Origin: Glutamicibacter creatinolyticus
GTDB lineage: Bacteria; Actinomycetota; Actinomycetes; Actinomycetales; Micrococcaceae
Length of the DNA: 64,000 bases
Direction of reading: 5' to 3'
Assembly: GCF_006094275.1 (NCBI RefSeq)
Contig: NZ_CP034412.1
Coordinates: forward strand, 744,001 to 808,000
Made by a program: the position numbers and the translations under genes. Shown piece by piece: positions 56,908 to 64,000 of this stretch. Numbering within the stretch: position 1 is the first letter of the stretch; every line of letters starts with the position of its first letter. The notes under the pieces were generated by a model that made no database searches, was not told the origin of the DNA, and saw nothing but the letters and a program-made list of their open reading frames with translations.

Positions 56908-57759
56908 CTAGCCGCGTGCGGCGGCGGCCGCCGCCATGCGCAGGCGCGGGCTGATTTTGCGCAGCAGCTTGTCCAGCCGCGGATGATCGGTGCGCGCAAT
57001 GGCGTCGCTGAAGCGCTCCAGGCTCATCAGCCCCAGCCAGATCCTGGCCCGGCGGGCCTGCCCGGGATCCGGGGCGACCTGGTCGATCAGGTCCTGGCCG
57101 TGCCACAGGCACAGGTAGGCGGTGTTCAGCGCCGGGTCCCAGGCCGCGGCCAGGTCCCAGTCCAGGATCCCAATCAGCTCCCCGTTGACCCAGTGCATGT
57201 TGTGCCCGGCCAGGTCCCCGTGCACCAGGCCCGGGGGGACCTGGGCCAGTTCGGGCAGCTGCTCCCACAGGGTGCGGGCTGCCGGGCGCAGCTCGAGCGG
57301 CAGCGCGTCGTGGCTGGCCTGGCGGCGTTCGGTGGTCCACGGCCCGCCGAACGCGAACGGTTCGGCCAGCAGCGGGCGCAGCGTGTCGAGCTCTACCTCG
57401 GCCAGGGCATCGACCACCCGGCGCAGGATGCGCGCATCGCCCCGGTGCGGCGGGTGCGCGGTGCCGGGAATGTAGCGCATCGCCACCGCCGCCAGCCCTT
57501 GCGCGTCAGTGGCGATCGGGCCCAGCGCGGTGGGCACCTGCCAGGTAAGGCGTTCGGAGACGGCCCGGTGCAGGGCCACGCTGCGGGGCATGGCCGCGCT
57601 GGCCTGCGGGGTGCGGGCCATGCGGATCACCGCCTGCTCGTTGCCCAGCAGCACCCGGTGGAACTGCCCGCCTTCCTCCACCCGGGCCCCTTGCCAGGAC
57701 AGCTGCGGGGCCAGGTGCCGGGCCAGGGCCAGCTCGGCATCGGTGGCGGCTCGACTCAC
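56908..57759 (-). CDS. APH-like phosphotransferase
   Basis: 283 residues. Catalytic loop LVHGDLAGHNMHW and Mg site LIGILDWDLAAAWDP are both intact. Resembles macrolide/aminoglycoside-type phosphotransferases and small-molecule kinases, without clues to substrate. Monocistronic and convergent with deoR. Confidence 0.85.
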   Translation of the reverse strand: MSRAATDAELALARHLAPQLSWQGARVEEGGQFHRVLLGNEQAVIRMARTPQASAAMPRSVALHRAVSERLTWQVPTALGPIATDAQGLAAVAMRYIPGTAHPPHRGDARILRRVVDALAEVELDTLRPLLAEPFAFGGPWTTERRQASHDALPLELRPAARTLWEQLPELAQVPPGLVHGDLAGHNMHWVNGELIGILDWDLAAAWDPALNTAYLCLWHGQDLIDQVAPDPGQARRARIWLGLMSLERFSDAIARTDHPRLDKLLRKISPRLRMAAAAAARG

Positions 57760-57871
57760 GGGTTCTCCCTAGGTGTGTGGTGGGCGGGGCGGCGCCCGGA
57801 CCTGCGGGCCGAGCGGTTCCAACGCTATCGCAGCCACCGCGGTGCTTCAGCCCGGGCACAGCGGGCGCGCA

Positions 57872-57877
57872 TAGGAT
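57872..57877 (+). promoter_or_regulatory. -10 box of a leaderless CPBP mRNA
   Basis: TAGGAT is followed by 6 bases and then the GTG start at 57884, with no ribosome-binding site. Confidence 0.45.
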
Positions 57878-57883
57878 CAAGGG

Positions 57884-58654
57884 GTGCAAAGCAATCTGGC
57901 AGACGGCCCGCGGCAGGCGGGGCCGCTGAAATTCGAGATCTTTTTGGTGCTGGCGCTGTCGCTGGGCCAAAGCGCGGTGTATTCGATCGTCAGCTTCCTG
58001 GACAAGGTGACCCGTGCTCCGCTGGGTGAGCAGACCACCTCGATGAACAACCCGCTCAGCGCCCGGCCCTGGTTCGATCTGACCTACCAGCTGCTGGACA
58101 TCGCCTTCGCCCTGGTGCCGGTGGCGCTGGCGCTGTACTTCATGGCGCGCAGCCTGGGGCTCGGGCCGCGGCAGGTGGGGTTCGATTTGCGCCGGCCCGG
58201 CCGGGACGCGGCCTGGGGCGTCGGCTTGTTCCTGGCGATGGGGCTGGGCACCCTGGGCCTGTACGCGGCGGGGCGGGCGCTGGGGCTGACCACCGCGCTG
58301 TCGGTGGCGAACCTGGAGGGGCATTGGTGGACGGTGCCGGTGCTGCTGCTGTCCGCGGCCCGCCATGCGGTGCTGGAGGAGGTGCTCATGCTGGCCTTCC
58401 TCTTCGCCCACGGCCGGGCGCTGAAGATCGCCCCCTGGGCGCTGCTTCTGGGTTCGGCGCTGCTGCGCGGCAGCTACCACCTGTACCAGGGATTCGGGCC
58501 GTTCATCGGCAACGCGGTGATGGGCGCCGTGTTCGGTTGGGTGTACCTGCGGTGGGGGCGGGTGATGCCGCTGGTGATCGCGCACTTCCTGCTCGACGCG
58601 GTGGGCTTTGTGGGCTTCGCGCTGATCGGTCCGGCGATCGGGATCGGCGGCTGA
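57884..58654 (+). CDS. CPBP-family intramembrane metalloprotease-like protein
   Basis: 256 residues, GTG start, about eight hydrophobic helices. The family's three motifs are present in altered form: AARHAVLEEVLMLAFLF (EE but without the usual R of EExxxR), GSYHLYQGF (His), and AHFLLDAVGF (His-Asp). Members include Rce1-like prenyl proteases and bacteriocin-immunity proteins. The missing Arg may mean altered activity. Confidence 0.82.
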   Translation: MQSNLADGPRQAGPLKFEIFLVLALSLGQSAVYSIVSFLDKVTRAPLGEQTTSMNNPLSARPWFDLTYQLLDIAFALVPVALALYFMARSLGLGPRQVGFDLRRPGRDAAWGVGLFLAMGLGTLGLYAAGRALGLTTALSVANLEGHWWTVPVLLLSAARHAVLEEVLMLAFLFAHGRALKIAPWALLLGSALLRGSYHLYQGFGPFIGNAVMGAVFGWVYLRWGRVMPLVIAHFLLDAVGFVGFALIGPAIGIGG

Positions 58655-58701
58655 GCCGGCCGCCCGGCCTTTGCGCCGCGGCGCCTGCGGGTTAACCGAT
58701 C

Positions 58702-58742
58702 AGGGGCAGGGGGTGAACCCTCGCGGTTCACGCCCTGCCCCT
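58702..58742. terminator. Bidirectional terminator between CPBP and glyoxalase-like genes
   Basis: 18-bp stem (58702-58719 with 58725-58742) with one mismatch and a 5-base loop, followed by ATATCC; convergent genes. Confidence 0.85.
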
Positions 58743-58760
58743 ATATCCGTGCGTCCTTGG

Positions 58761-59405
58761 CTACAGCACGACCTCGCCCTTGGGGGTCTGGAAGGTTACC
58801 GAGAGGATGCCCGGGGTCCCGTTGGGGGACTGGTAGCTCATGGTGACCTCGCCCAGCTGCACCTCATCGGGCTTGCCCAGCCACTCCAGCACCCGGTCGC
58901 GGGAGCCGGCGATGGTGATCTCATCGATGAAGCCCACCGGGTCCAGGGCGCGGGAGGGGTGCAGGTCCTCGGTGCCGTCGTCCCAGCGCAGCAGGTAGGG
59001 CACCTGCGGGTCGGCGATCAGGCCCTTGATCCCGATCTGCTGCCAGGTCAGTTCGCGCCCGTCGGGGAACTTGCGGTTGCCCGGCACGGCCTGGCGGCCC
59101 AGCCGCTGCTCGGCCTGGCCCATCTCATCCAGGGACACGCACCAGCCCATCCAGCCCCCGCCCAGTTCGGAACGGGCGCGCACGGCCTGCCCGAAGGGGG
59201 CCTTGAGGCTTGCCGGGTGGTCCAGCACCTCGACGACTTCCAGGTACTGGTTGTGCTGCAGCGGAAAAATTACATTGCGAGTTCCGAATCGTGGGTGGAT
59301 CCCACCCTTGACGAACTCCAGACCCAGGGTCTGGGAGATGCGTTCGGCGGTTTCCATCAGCCCATCGGGGCCACATGCATACGAAACGTGATCTAGCCTC
59401 ATCAT
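58761..59405 (-). CDS. Glyoxalase-like (VOC) domain protein
   Basis: 214 residues starting MMRLDHVSYACGPDG. It has the first VOC half with IHPRFGTRNVIFPLQHNQYLEVV and a longer C-terminal part (GFIDEITIAGSRDRVLEWLG), matching the glyoxalase-like subgroup rather than a true glyoxalase I. A first Met is followed by a second; either may serve. Function unknown. Confidence 0.82.
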   Translation of the reverse strand: MMRLDHVSYACGPDGLMETAERISQTLGLEFVKGGIHPRFGTRNVIFPLQHNQYLEVVEVLDHPASLKAPFGQAVRARSELGGGWMGWCVSLDEMGQAEQRLGRQAVPGNRKFPDGRELTWQQIGIKGLIADPQVPYLLRWDDGTEDLHPSRALDPVGFIDEITIAGSRDRVLEWLGKPDEVQLGEVTMSYQSPNGTPGILSVTFQTPKGEVVL

Positions 59406-59592
59406 GCGATCATCATGCCATTTTTGTGATCCAAGTCTCGACTTAGGGTCGCCTAATTATTTCTCCAGGTGTTGACGTTCCGACCCGAACGTGCCAAGTG
59501 CGGTGCAAGGGGTGGGCTGTTGTGTGACCGATTGCGACGCCGCGGACGCAGCACCGATTGCATCGTCCGCCGCGCCTGCGGCACACTGGTGG

Positions 59593-59712
59593 CAGGTCAT
59601 GAGTCCCAGCTACGAGCCCCGGCTTGCTGGGCGGCAACCCTCCAACCGCGGTGGGGTGCCCCGGGTGAAGACCTGGCCCTGCACACCTAGGTGTGCCAAG
59701 GACAAGCGCGGG
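59593..59712 (+). ncRNA. SAM-IV-type riboswitch upstream of metY
   Basis: The segment has the P1 pair CAGGTC (59593-59598) / GACCTG (59670-59675) around GCTTGCTGGGCGGCAACCC and the CGCGGTGGGGTGCCCCGGGTGA core that is shared by actinobacterial SAM-IV aptamers, plus a GCACACC-TA-GGTGTGC hairpin at 59681-59696 just downstream. It precedes metY-metX, a typical SAM-controlled pair, and should turn them off when S-adenosylmethionine is plentiful. Boundaries are approximate. Confidence 0.82.
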
Positions 59713-59713
59713 T

Positions 59714-59755
59714 TACACCCTGAGAACTCACCGGCCACCGGCCTCTTAGGGTGAA
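59714..59755 (+). promoter_or_regulatory. Expression-platform hairpin of the SAM riboswitch
   Basis: Inverted repeat TACACCCTGAG / CTTAGGGTG with an inner CCGG/CCGG pairing, between the aptamer and the metY ribosome-binding site (GGGAGGAAAACC). No U tract, so it may act on transcription elongation or translation. Confidence 0.5.
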
Positions 59756-59803
59756 TTTCAGTGGTGTACCCCCGAATAGTCAACGAACTATGGGAGGAAA
59801 ACC

Positions 59804-61150
59804 ATGAGCGAAAACTGGTCATTCGAGACCCGTCAGATCCACGCCGGGCAAAGCCCGGACCCGCACACCGGGGCCCGGGCCCTGCCGATCTACCAGACCA
59901 CGTCCTTCGAATTCCCCACCGCGCAGACCGCGGCCGAGCGCTTTGCGCTGCAGGACCTGGGTCCGATCTACACCCGCATCGGCAACCCCACCCAGGAGGC
60001 GGTGGAGAACCGGATCGCCAGCCTGGAGGGCGGGGTGGGCGCCCTGCTGCTGGCCTCCGGGCAGGCGGCCACCACGTTCGCGATCCTGAACCTGGCCGAG
60101 GCGGGGGACCACATCGTGGCCAGCCCCAGCCTCTACGGGGGCACCCAGAACCTGTTCAAGCACACGCTGCGCAAGCTGGGAATCGAGGTCAGCTTCGTGG
60201 CCGACCCGGACGACCTGCAGGGGTGGCGCGCCGCGATCCGCCCGAACACCAAGGCGCTGTTCGGCGAGGTGGTCTCCAACCCGCGCCAGGACGTGCTGGA
60301 CATTGCGGCGATCGCGGACATCGCCCACGCGGCCGGGGTGCCGCTGCTGGTGGACAACACCCTGTCCACCCCCTACCTGATCCGCCCGATCGAGTCCGGC
60401 GCGGACATCGTCATCCACTCGGCCACGAAGTACCTGGGCGGGCACGGCACCGCGATCGCCGGGGTGATCGTGGATTCGGGCAACTTCGACTTCGGGGCCG
60501 ACCCGCAGAAGTTCCCGGGCTTCAACACCCCGGATGAGTCCTACAACAACCTGGTCTTCGCCCGCGACCTGGGCGTGGACGGCGCACTGGGGGCGAACCT
60601 GGCCTACATCCTCAAGGCGCGGGTGCAGCTGCTGCGCGACTTGGGTTCGGCCGTGTCCCCCTTCAACGCGTTCTTGATCGCCCAGGGCCTGGAAACCCTG
60701 TCCCTGCGCATGGAGCGCCACGTGGCCAACGCCGTCCAGGTGGCCCGCTGGCTGGAGGCGCACCCGCAGGTGCAGCAGGTCTCCTACGCCGGGCTGCCCT
60801 CCTCCCCGTGGTACGAACGCGGACGCAAGTACGGGCCGAACGGGGTGGGCGCGATCGTCTCCTTCGACGTGGCCGGCGGGGCCGCGGCCGGCCAGGCGTT
60901 CGCCGACGCGCTGGTGCTGCATTCGAACGTGGCCAACCTGGGGGACGTGCGCTCCCTGGTGGTGCACCCGGCCTCCACCACCCACGCCCAGCTCAGCGAC
61001 GCCGAGCAGCTGGCCGCGGGGGTGCGTCCGGGGCTGGTGCGCCTGAGCGTGGGGCTGGAGAACGTCAAGGACATCCTGGCCGACCTGGAACTGGGCTTCG
61101 CGGCCGTGGCCGCCCGCCAGACCGACGAGACCCTGGCCGAAGCGCGCTAA
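59804..61150 (+). CDS. metY: O-acetylhomoserine sulfhydrylase
   Basis: 448 residues, ATG at 59804. Cys/Met-metabolism PLP enzyme with the WSFETRQIHAGQ opening, GPIYTRIGNPTQEAVENR, the PLP Lys209 in HSATKYLGGHGTAIAG and the ~60-residue C-terminal extension that marks MetY from MetB. It makes homocysteine from O-acetylhomoserine and sulfide. Under the SAM riboswitch; metX follows after 4 bases. Confidence 0.95.
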   Translation: MSENWSFETRQIHAGQSPDPHTGARALPIYQTTSFEFPTAQTAAERFALQDLGPIYTRIGNPTQEAVENRIASLEGGVGALLLASGQAATTFAILNLAEAGDHIVASPSLYGGTQNLFKHTLRKLGIEVSFVADPDDLQGWRAAIRPNTKALFGEVVSNPRQDVLDIAAIADIAHAAGVPLLVDNTLSTPYLIRPIESGADIVIHSATKYLGGHGTAIAGVIVDSGNFDFGADPQKFPGFNTPDESYNNLVFARDLGVDGALGANLAYILKARVQLLRDLGSAVSPFNAFLIAQGLETLSLRMERHVANAVQVARWLEAHPQVQQVSYAGLPSSPWYERGRKYGPNGVGAIVSFDVAGGAAAGQAFADALVLHSNVANLGDVRSLVVHPASTTHAQLSDAEQLAAGVRPGLVRLSVGLENVKDILADLELGFAAVAARQTDETLAEAR

Positions 61151-61154
61151 GCCG

Positions 61155-62285
61155 ATGACTGCGATCGCAAGGACCGGGCGGTCGGCCACCCGCACCGCCG
61201 TGCACGGCATGAGGCGCCGAGCGGCGGTGGGGGAGTACGGCTTTGAAACCGGCGGCTACCTGCCGCAGGTGGAGCTGGCCTACGAAACCTGGGGGGAACT
61301 GGACGCACAGGGCTCCAACGCGGTGCTGATCACCCACGCGCTGACCGGCGATGCCCACGTCAGCCGCGGGGACTCGGACTTCGACGGCTGGTGGGAGGAC
61401 TTCGTGGGCCCCGGCAAGCCGATCGACACCAACCGCTACCACGTGGTGGCGGCGAACATCGTCGGCGGCTGCAACGGCAGCACCGGGCCGGGCAGCCTGG
61501 ACGCCAACGGGCGGGCCTGGGGTTCGCGTTTCCCGTTCACCACCATCAAGGACTCGGTGCACCTGGAGGCCCGGCTGGCCGACGCGCTGGGGATCGAGAC
61601 CTGGCACGCGGTGATCGGCGGGTCGATGGGCGGGGCACGCGCCCTGGAGTGGGCCGTGCTCTACCCGCACCGGGTGCGCAACCTGGTGGTGATGGCCGCC
61701 TGCGCGCAGGCCAGCGCCGAACAGATCGCCTTCGCCCAGGTGCAAAGCGAATCGATCCGGCTGGACCCGCACTTCGCCAACGGGGACTACTACCACACCG
61801 GGCGGGCGCCGGACGCCGGGCTCGGGGTGGCCCGGCGCCTGGCGCACGTCACCTACCGTTCCGAGGCCGAGCTGCAGCAGCGCTTCGGACGCAGGGGGCA
61901 GGGCCAGGAGGACCCGCTCGGGTCGGCCAGCTGGCCGCGCGGACGCTACATGGTCGAAAGCTACCTGGACCACCAGGCGGCCAAGCTGTCCCGGCGTTTT
62001 GACGCGAACAGCTACCTGGTGCTCACCGAGGCGCTGATGAGCCACGACGTGGCCCGCGGGTTCGGCTCGCTGGAGCACGCCCTGGCCCGGCTGGCCGGGG
62101 TGAACACGGTGATCGCCGCGGTGCGCAGCGACCGGCTCTACCTGCCCGAGCAGTCCGAGCAGCTGGCCGCGCTGATTCCCGGCGCCGCGCCGGTGCACTA
62201 CATCGACTCGCCGATCGGCCACGACGGGTTCCTGACCGACGCGGTGCAGCTGGCCGGGGTGCTGGCCGAGCGCGTGTTCGCCTAG
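61155..62285 (+). CDS. metX: Homoserine O-acetyltransferase
   Basis: 376 residues. Alpha/beta hydrolase-type acyltransferase: AYETWGELDAQGSNAVLITHALTGDAH, nucleophile Ser157 in GGSMGGARALEW and catalytic His in GHDGFLTDA near the end. Makes O-acetylhomoserine, the substrate of MetY. Poor ribosome-binding site, so translation is probably coupled to metY. Confidence 0.94.
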   Translation: MTAIARTGRSATRTAVHGMRRRAAVGEYGFETGGYLPQVELAYETWGELDAQGSNAVLITHALTGDAHVSRGDSDFDGWWEDFVGPGKPIDTNRYHVVAANIVGGCNGSTGPGSLDANGRAWGSRFPFTTIKDSVHLEARLADALGIETWHAVIGGSMGGARALEWAVLYPHRVRNLVVMAACAQASAEQIAFAQVQSESIRLDPHFANGDYYHTGRAPDAGLGVARRLAHVTYRSEAELQQRFGRRGQGQEDPLGSASWPRGRYMVESYLDHQAAKLSRRFDANSYLVLTEALMSHDVARGFGSLEHALARLAGVNTVIAAVRSDRLYLPEQSEQLAALIPGAAPVHYIDSPIGHDGFLTDAVQLAGVLAERVFA

Positions 62286-62480
62286 GGCGTGTCTCCTAAA
62301 TGTGGATAGGTAACTTTGCCACGCTTGAACAGTGAGTTCTCGTTATCATCTCGAGATGAGTGTGGTTACCCATATCGATACCGGAGGTCCTCACCTCTTC
62401 TCACACAACGCGCCGTTGCCCACAACCTCCGTGGGAAGAACACCTAGCGCCCGAATCCGTTGGCGGCGCGGCGGGCGCGC
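62286..62480. other. Intergenic scar between metX and alkB, possible mobile-element remnant
   Basis: AT-richer than its surroundings. It opens with GGGCGTGTCTCCTAAATGTGG, similar in style to IS5-like terminal repeats, contains a 14-bp palindrome (TCATCTCGAGATGA at 62346-62359) and a short ORF starting MSVVTHIDTGGP at 62356. No transposase is left. It may be one end of a decayed insertion sequence; this rests on resemblance alone. Confidence 0.35.
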
Positions 62481-63149
62481 CTAGCGCAGCCCGGTCTGGC
62501 GCAGCGTGATATTGATCCGTCCGCTGCTGATCCCGCACCCGGCCGGGGCGGTGTGCGGGTGGATCTTGGTCACCGCGTGGTAGGCGAAGCGGGCCGGGCC
62601 CTGGAAAACGAACAGGTCCCCGGAGGCCAAGCGCAGATCCTGGTACGGCTGGTTGCGGTGCTCGTTGTTGCCCAGCCGGAAGGTGGCGCTGTCCCCGATG
62701 GACAGGGACACCACCGGCGCGTTGACCGACTCCTCCCGGTCCTGGTGCATGCCCATGGTCGCGTTCACGTCGTAGTAGTTCACGATGGCCGCATCCGGGT
62801 GGTAATCCCGTGCCTGCCGCGGATCCCCGGTGGCCGCCTGCACCGCGCTGCGGCCCAGATCCACCAGCCACTGCGGCATCGGTGCCACCGGCGCCCCGTT
62901 GACGTCATCGGCGGTGCGCGAATAGCGGTTCGGGCTCCAGTGCCAGCCCAGGCAGACGGTCTGCACGCTCATCGGGTGCCCGGCAACCACCGTTGAATGC
63001 GGCGGCACCGGGCCCTGGCCCCATTCGAAGAAGCGCTGGGTGATCCACTGCTGCGCGGCCGGCCTTAGCCACCCGGGCAGGTGGTGTGCCCCGGGCCGGG
63101 GACTGTGCGGGTGCCGCGGCAGGGCACTGTCGTCAAAGAGCGCGTCCAT
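62481..63149 (-). CDS. alkB: AlkB-family alpha-ketoglutarate-dependent dioxygenase
   Basis: 222 residues from the ATG at 63149 (GGGTGGAGGC upstream), choosing the second Met over the Gly-rich 12-codon extension. Fe(II) ligands His135 and Asp137 (MHQDREE) and His191 (AYHAVTKIHP), with the alpha-ketoglutarate Arg211 and Arg217 in RINITLRQT. Repairs 1-methyladenine and 3-methylcytosine by oxidative demethylation. Monocistronic. Confidence 0.93.
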   Translation of the reverse strand: MDALFDDSALPRHPHSPRPGAHHLPGWLRPAAQQWITQRFFEWGQGPVPPHSTVVAGHPMSVQTVCLGWHWSPNRYSRTADDVNGAPVAPMPQWLVDLGRSAVQAATGDPRQARDYHPDAAIVNYYDVNATMGMHQDREESVNAPVVSLSIGDSATFRLGNNEHRNQPYQDLRLASGDLFVFQGPARFAYHAVTKIHPHTAPAGCGISSGRINITLRQTGLR

Positions 63150-63220
63150 GCCTCCACCCTGCCCGCTGCCACCCCGCCCGGGCAAGCCGCGGCCCCGGGC
63201 CGGCGCCCTGCTGCCCGGGG

Positions 63221-64000
63221 CTACTGCCCCAGCTGTTCGGCCAGGCGCCGTTCGGTGGCGGCCCGAGCGTTTTGACCCAGCGCGTCCAGCGAATCGGCCA
63301 GCCGGTGACGCAGGGTCTGCTCGGCACCGGGTTCACCGATCTCGCGTTCCAGGCTTTGTTCGAAGAGCATCACCGCCTCCTGGTGGCGCTCGTCCAGGGC
63401 CAGGTAGCTGGCCGCGGCCCCGATCGCCTGGGCGGCCGAGGATTCCTGCCCCAGGTCCTCGAAGTGGTTGGCGGCCTGCAGCATCAGGCTCACCGCCTGG
63501 GCGAAGTCCTGCTCCCCACCGGCGTACTGGGCGTGGCGCACCAGGATCTGGGCGAGCAGCGCCTCCTGCCGGTGTTCGGTGGCCAGCTCGGCGGCCTGGC
63601 GGTAGCTTTGCTCCGCGGCGCCGGTGCCGGCGGCCTCCTGCACCGCGGCCTGCAGCATCAGCACATTCAGCAGCACGGCGATCCCGTGTTCCTCGCTCAG
63701 CGACTGGGCCAGGGCGACCAACCGGGTGCTCAGCTGCTCGGCCTGCTCGTGCTCCCCGAACATCAGATGCGCGTTGGCCAGCTGCTCCCCGGCCTGCAGT
63801 TCGCGCAGCCCCTCACCGGTGGCGGCGAAGATCGCCAGCGCCTGCCGCCAGTGCCCGGCCGCCTCCGGCAGCTGCTCGCTCATCGCGTAGCCCTGGGCCA
63901 GCAGGTCGTGCACCTCCCCCAGTTCCCGCTCGCCGAGCACCTGGTGCCCGTTTTCCAGGGCCTGCTGCAGGTAGTCGATCGCCTCATAGGGTTCCTCGGC
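63221..64000 (-). CDS. TPR-like repeat protein, 5' truncated by window edge
   Basis: The frame is open from base 64000 to the stop at 63221, so only the C-terminal ~259 residues are seen; the GTG at 63940 is internal. Repeated helical pairs with A/L/E/H-rich sequence (AEEPYEAIDYLQQALENGHQ, EAAGHWRQALAIFAATGEG, AIGAAASYLALDERHQEAV) indicate several tetratricopeptide-like repeats, usually protein-protein interaction modules. No other domain is visible. Function unknown. Confidence 0.75.
   Translation of the reverse strand, partial: AEEPYEAIDYLQQALENGHQVLGERELGEVHDLLAQGYAMSEQLPEAAGHWRQALAIFAATGEGLRELQAGEQLANAHLMFGEHEQAEQLSTRLVALAQSLSEEHGIAVLLNVLMLQAAVQEAAGTGAAEQSYRQAAELATEHRQEALLAQILVRHAQYAGGEQDFAQAVSLMLQAANHFEDLGQESSAAQAIGAAASYLALDERHQEAVMLFEQSLEREIGEPGAEQTLRHRLADSLDALGQNARAATERRLAEQLGQ

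Overview
The window is GC-rich, gene-dense chromosomal DNA from an actinobacterium, most likely of the Micrococcaceae (Arthrobacter/Glutamicibacter type). Supporting signs are an acyl-CoA carboxylase beta subunit with the small epsilon subunit, a GatCAB amidotransferase with the actinobacterial GGSGGGS amidase signature, a DUF222/HNH protein, a SAM-IV-type riboswitch ahead of metY, an Rv1264-like adenylate cyclase, frequent GTG/TTG starts, and several start codons 6-7 nt after a -10 box (leaderless mRNAs). The genus is inferred. I found no rRNA, tRNA, CRISPR array, complete insertion sequence or prophage.

Layout. 0-3.2 kb: the end of a molybdopterin oxidoreductase with a small helical protein and an HPP membrane protein, then a membrane protein and a lipase. 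3.2-8.1 kb (minus): a TetR-MMPL transporter-Maf operon behind a strong palindromic operator. 8.1-13.4 kb: a DctA-type symporter, a metal-dependent cyclase/hydrolase, a VOC protein, an unknown protein and a DUF885 protein. 13.6-16.9 kb: acyl-CoA carboxylase (beta, epsilon) and a divergent SDR. 16.9-20.8 kb: biotin ligase, a PH-like membrane protein, an adenylate cyclase and a PP2C phosphatase, tightly coupled. 20.8-25.4 kb: ligA, an inositol-monophosphatase-family gene and nagB. 26-30.7 kb: GNAT, a maltokinase-cap protein and gatC-gatA-gatB.

31-45 kb is mostly catabolic: an APH-type kinase; a ROK repressor followed by a peptide-type ABC importer (binding protein, two permeases, two ATPases) and a Gfo/Idh dehydrogenase; a LysR regulator divergent from tdh-kbl (threonine to glycine plus acetyl-CoA); and a lone hutI. 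45-47.5 kb holds a DUF222/HNH protein and thiol peroxidase.

47.5-56.9 kb is the most interesting block. A deacetylase (nagA/agaA family) is divergent from a SIS-domain sugar-phosphate isomerase/deaminase, a ROK sugar kinase, a PfkB kinase and a class II aldolase. These are followed by a sugar-type ABC importer without an ATPase, and a DeoR regulator. Together they make an import, phosphorylate, deacetylate, deaminate/isomerise, phosphorylate and cleave route, best explained as N-acetylgalactosamine (Aga-type) use. 56.9-64 kb: an APH-like kinase, a CPBP membrane protein, a glyoxalase-like protein, the SAM riboswitch with metY-metX, a possible mobile-element scar, AlkB and a truncated TPR protein.
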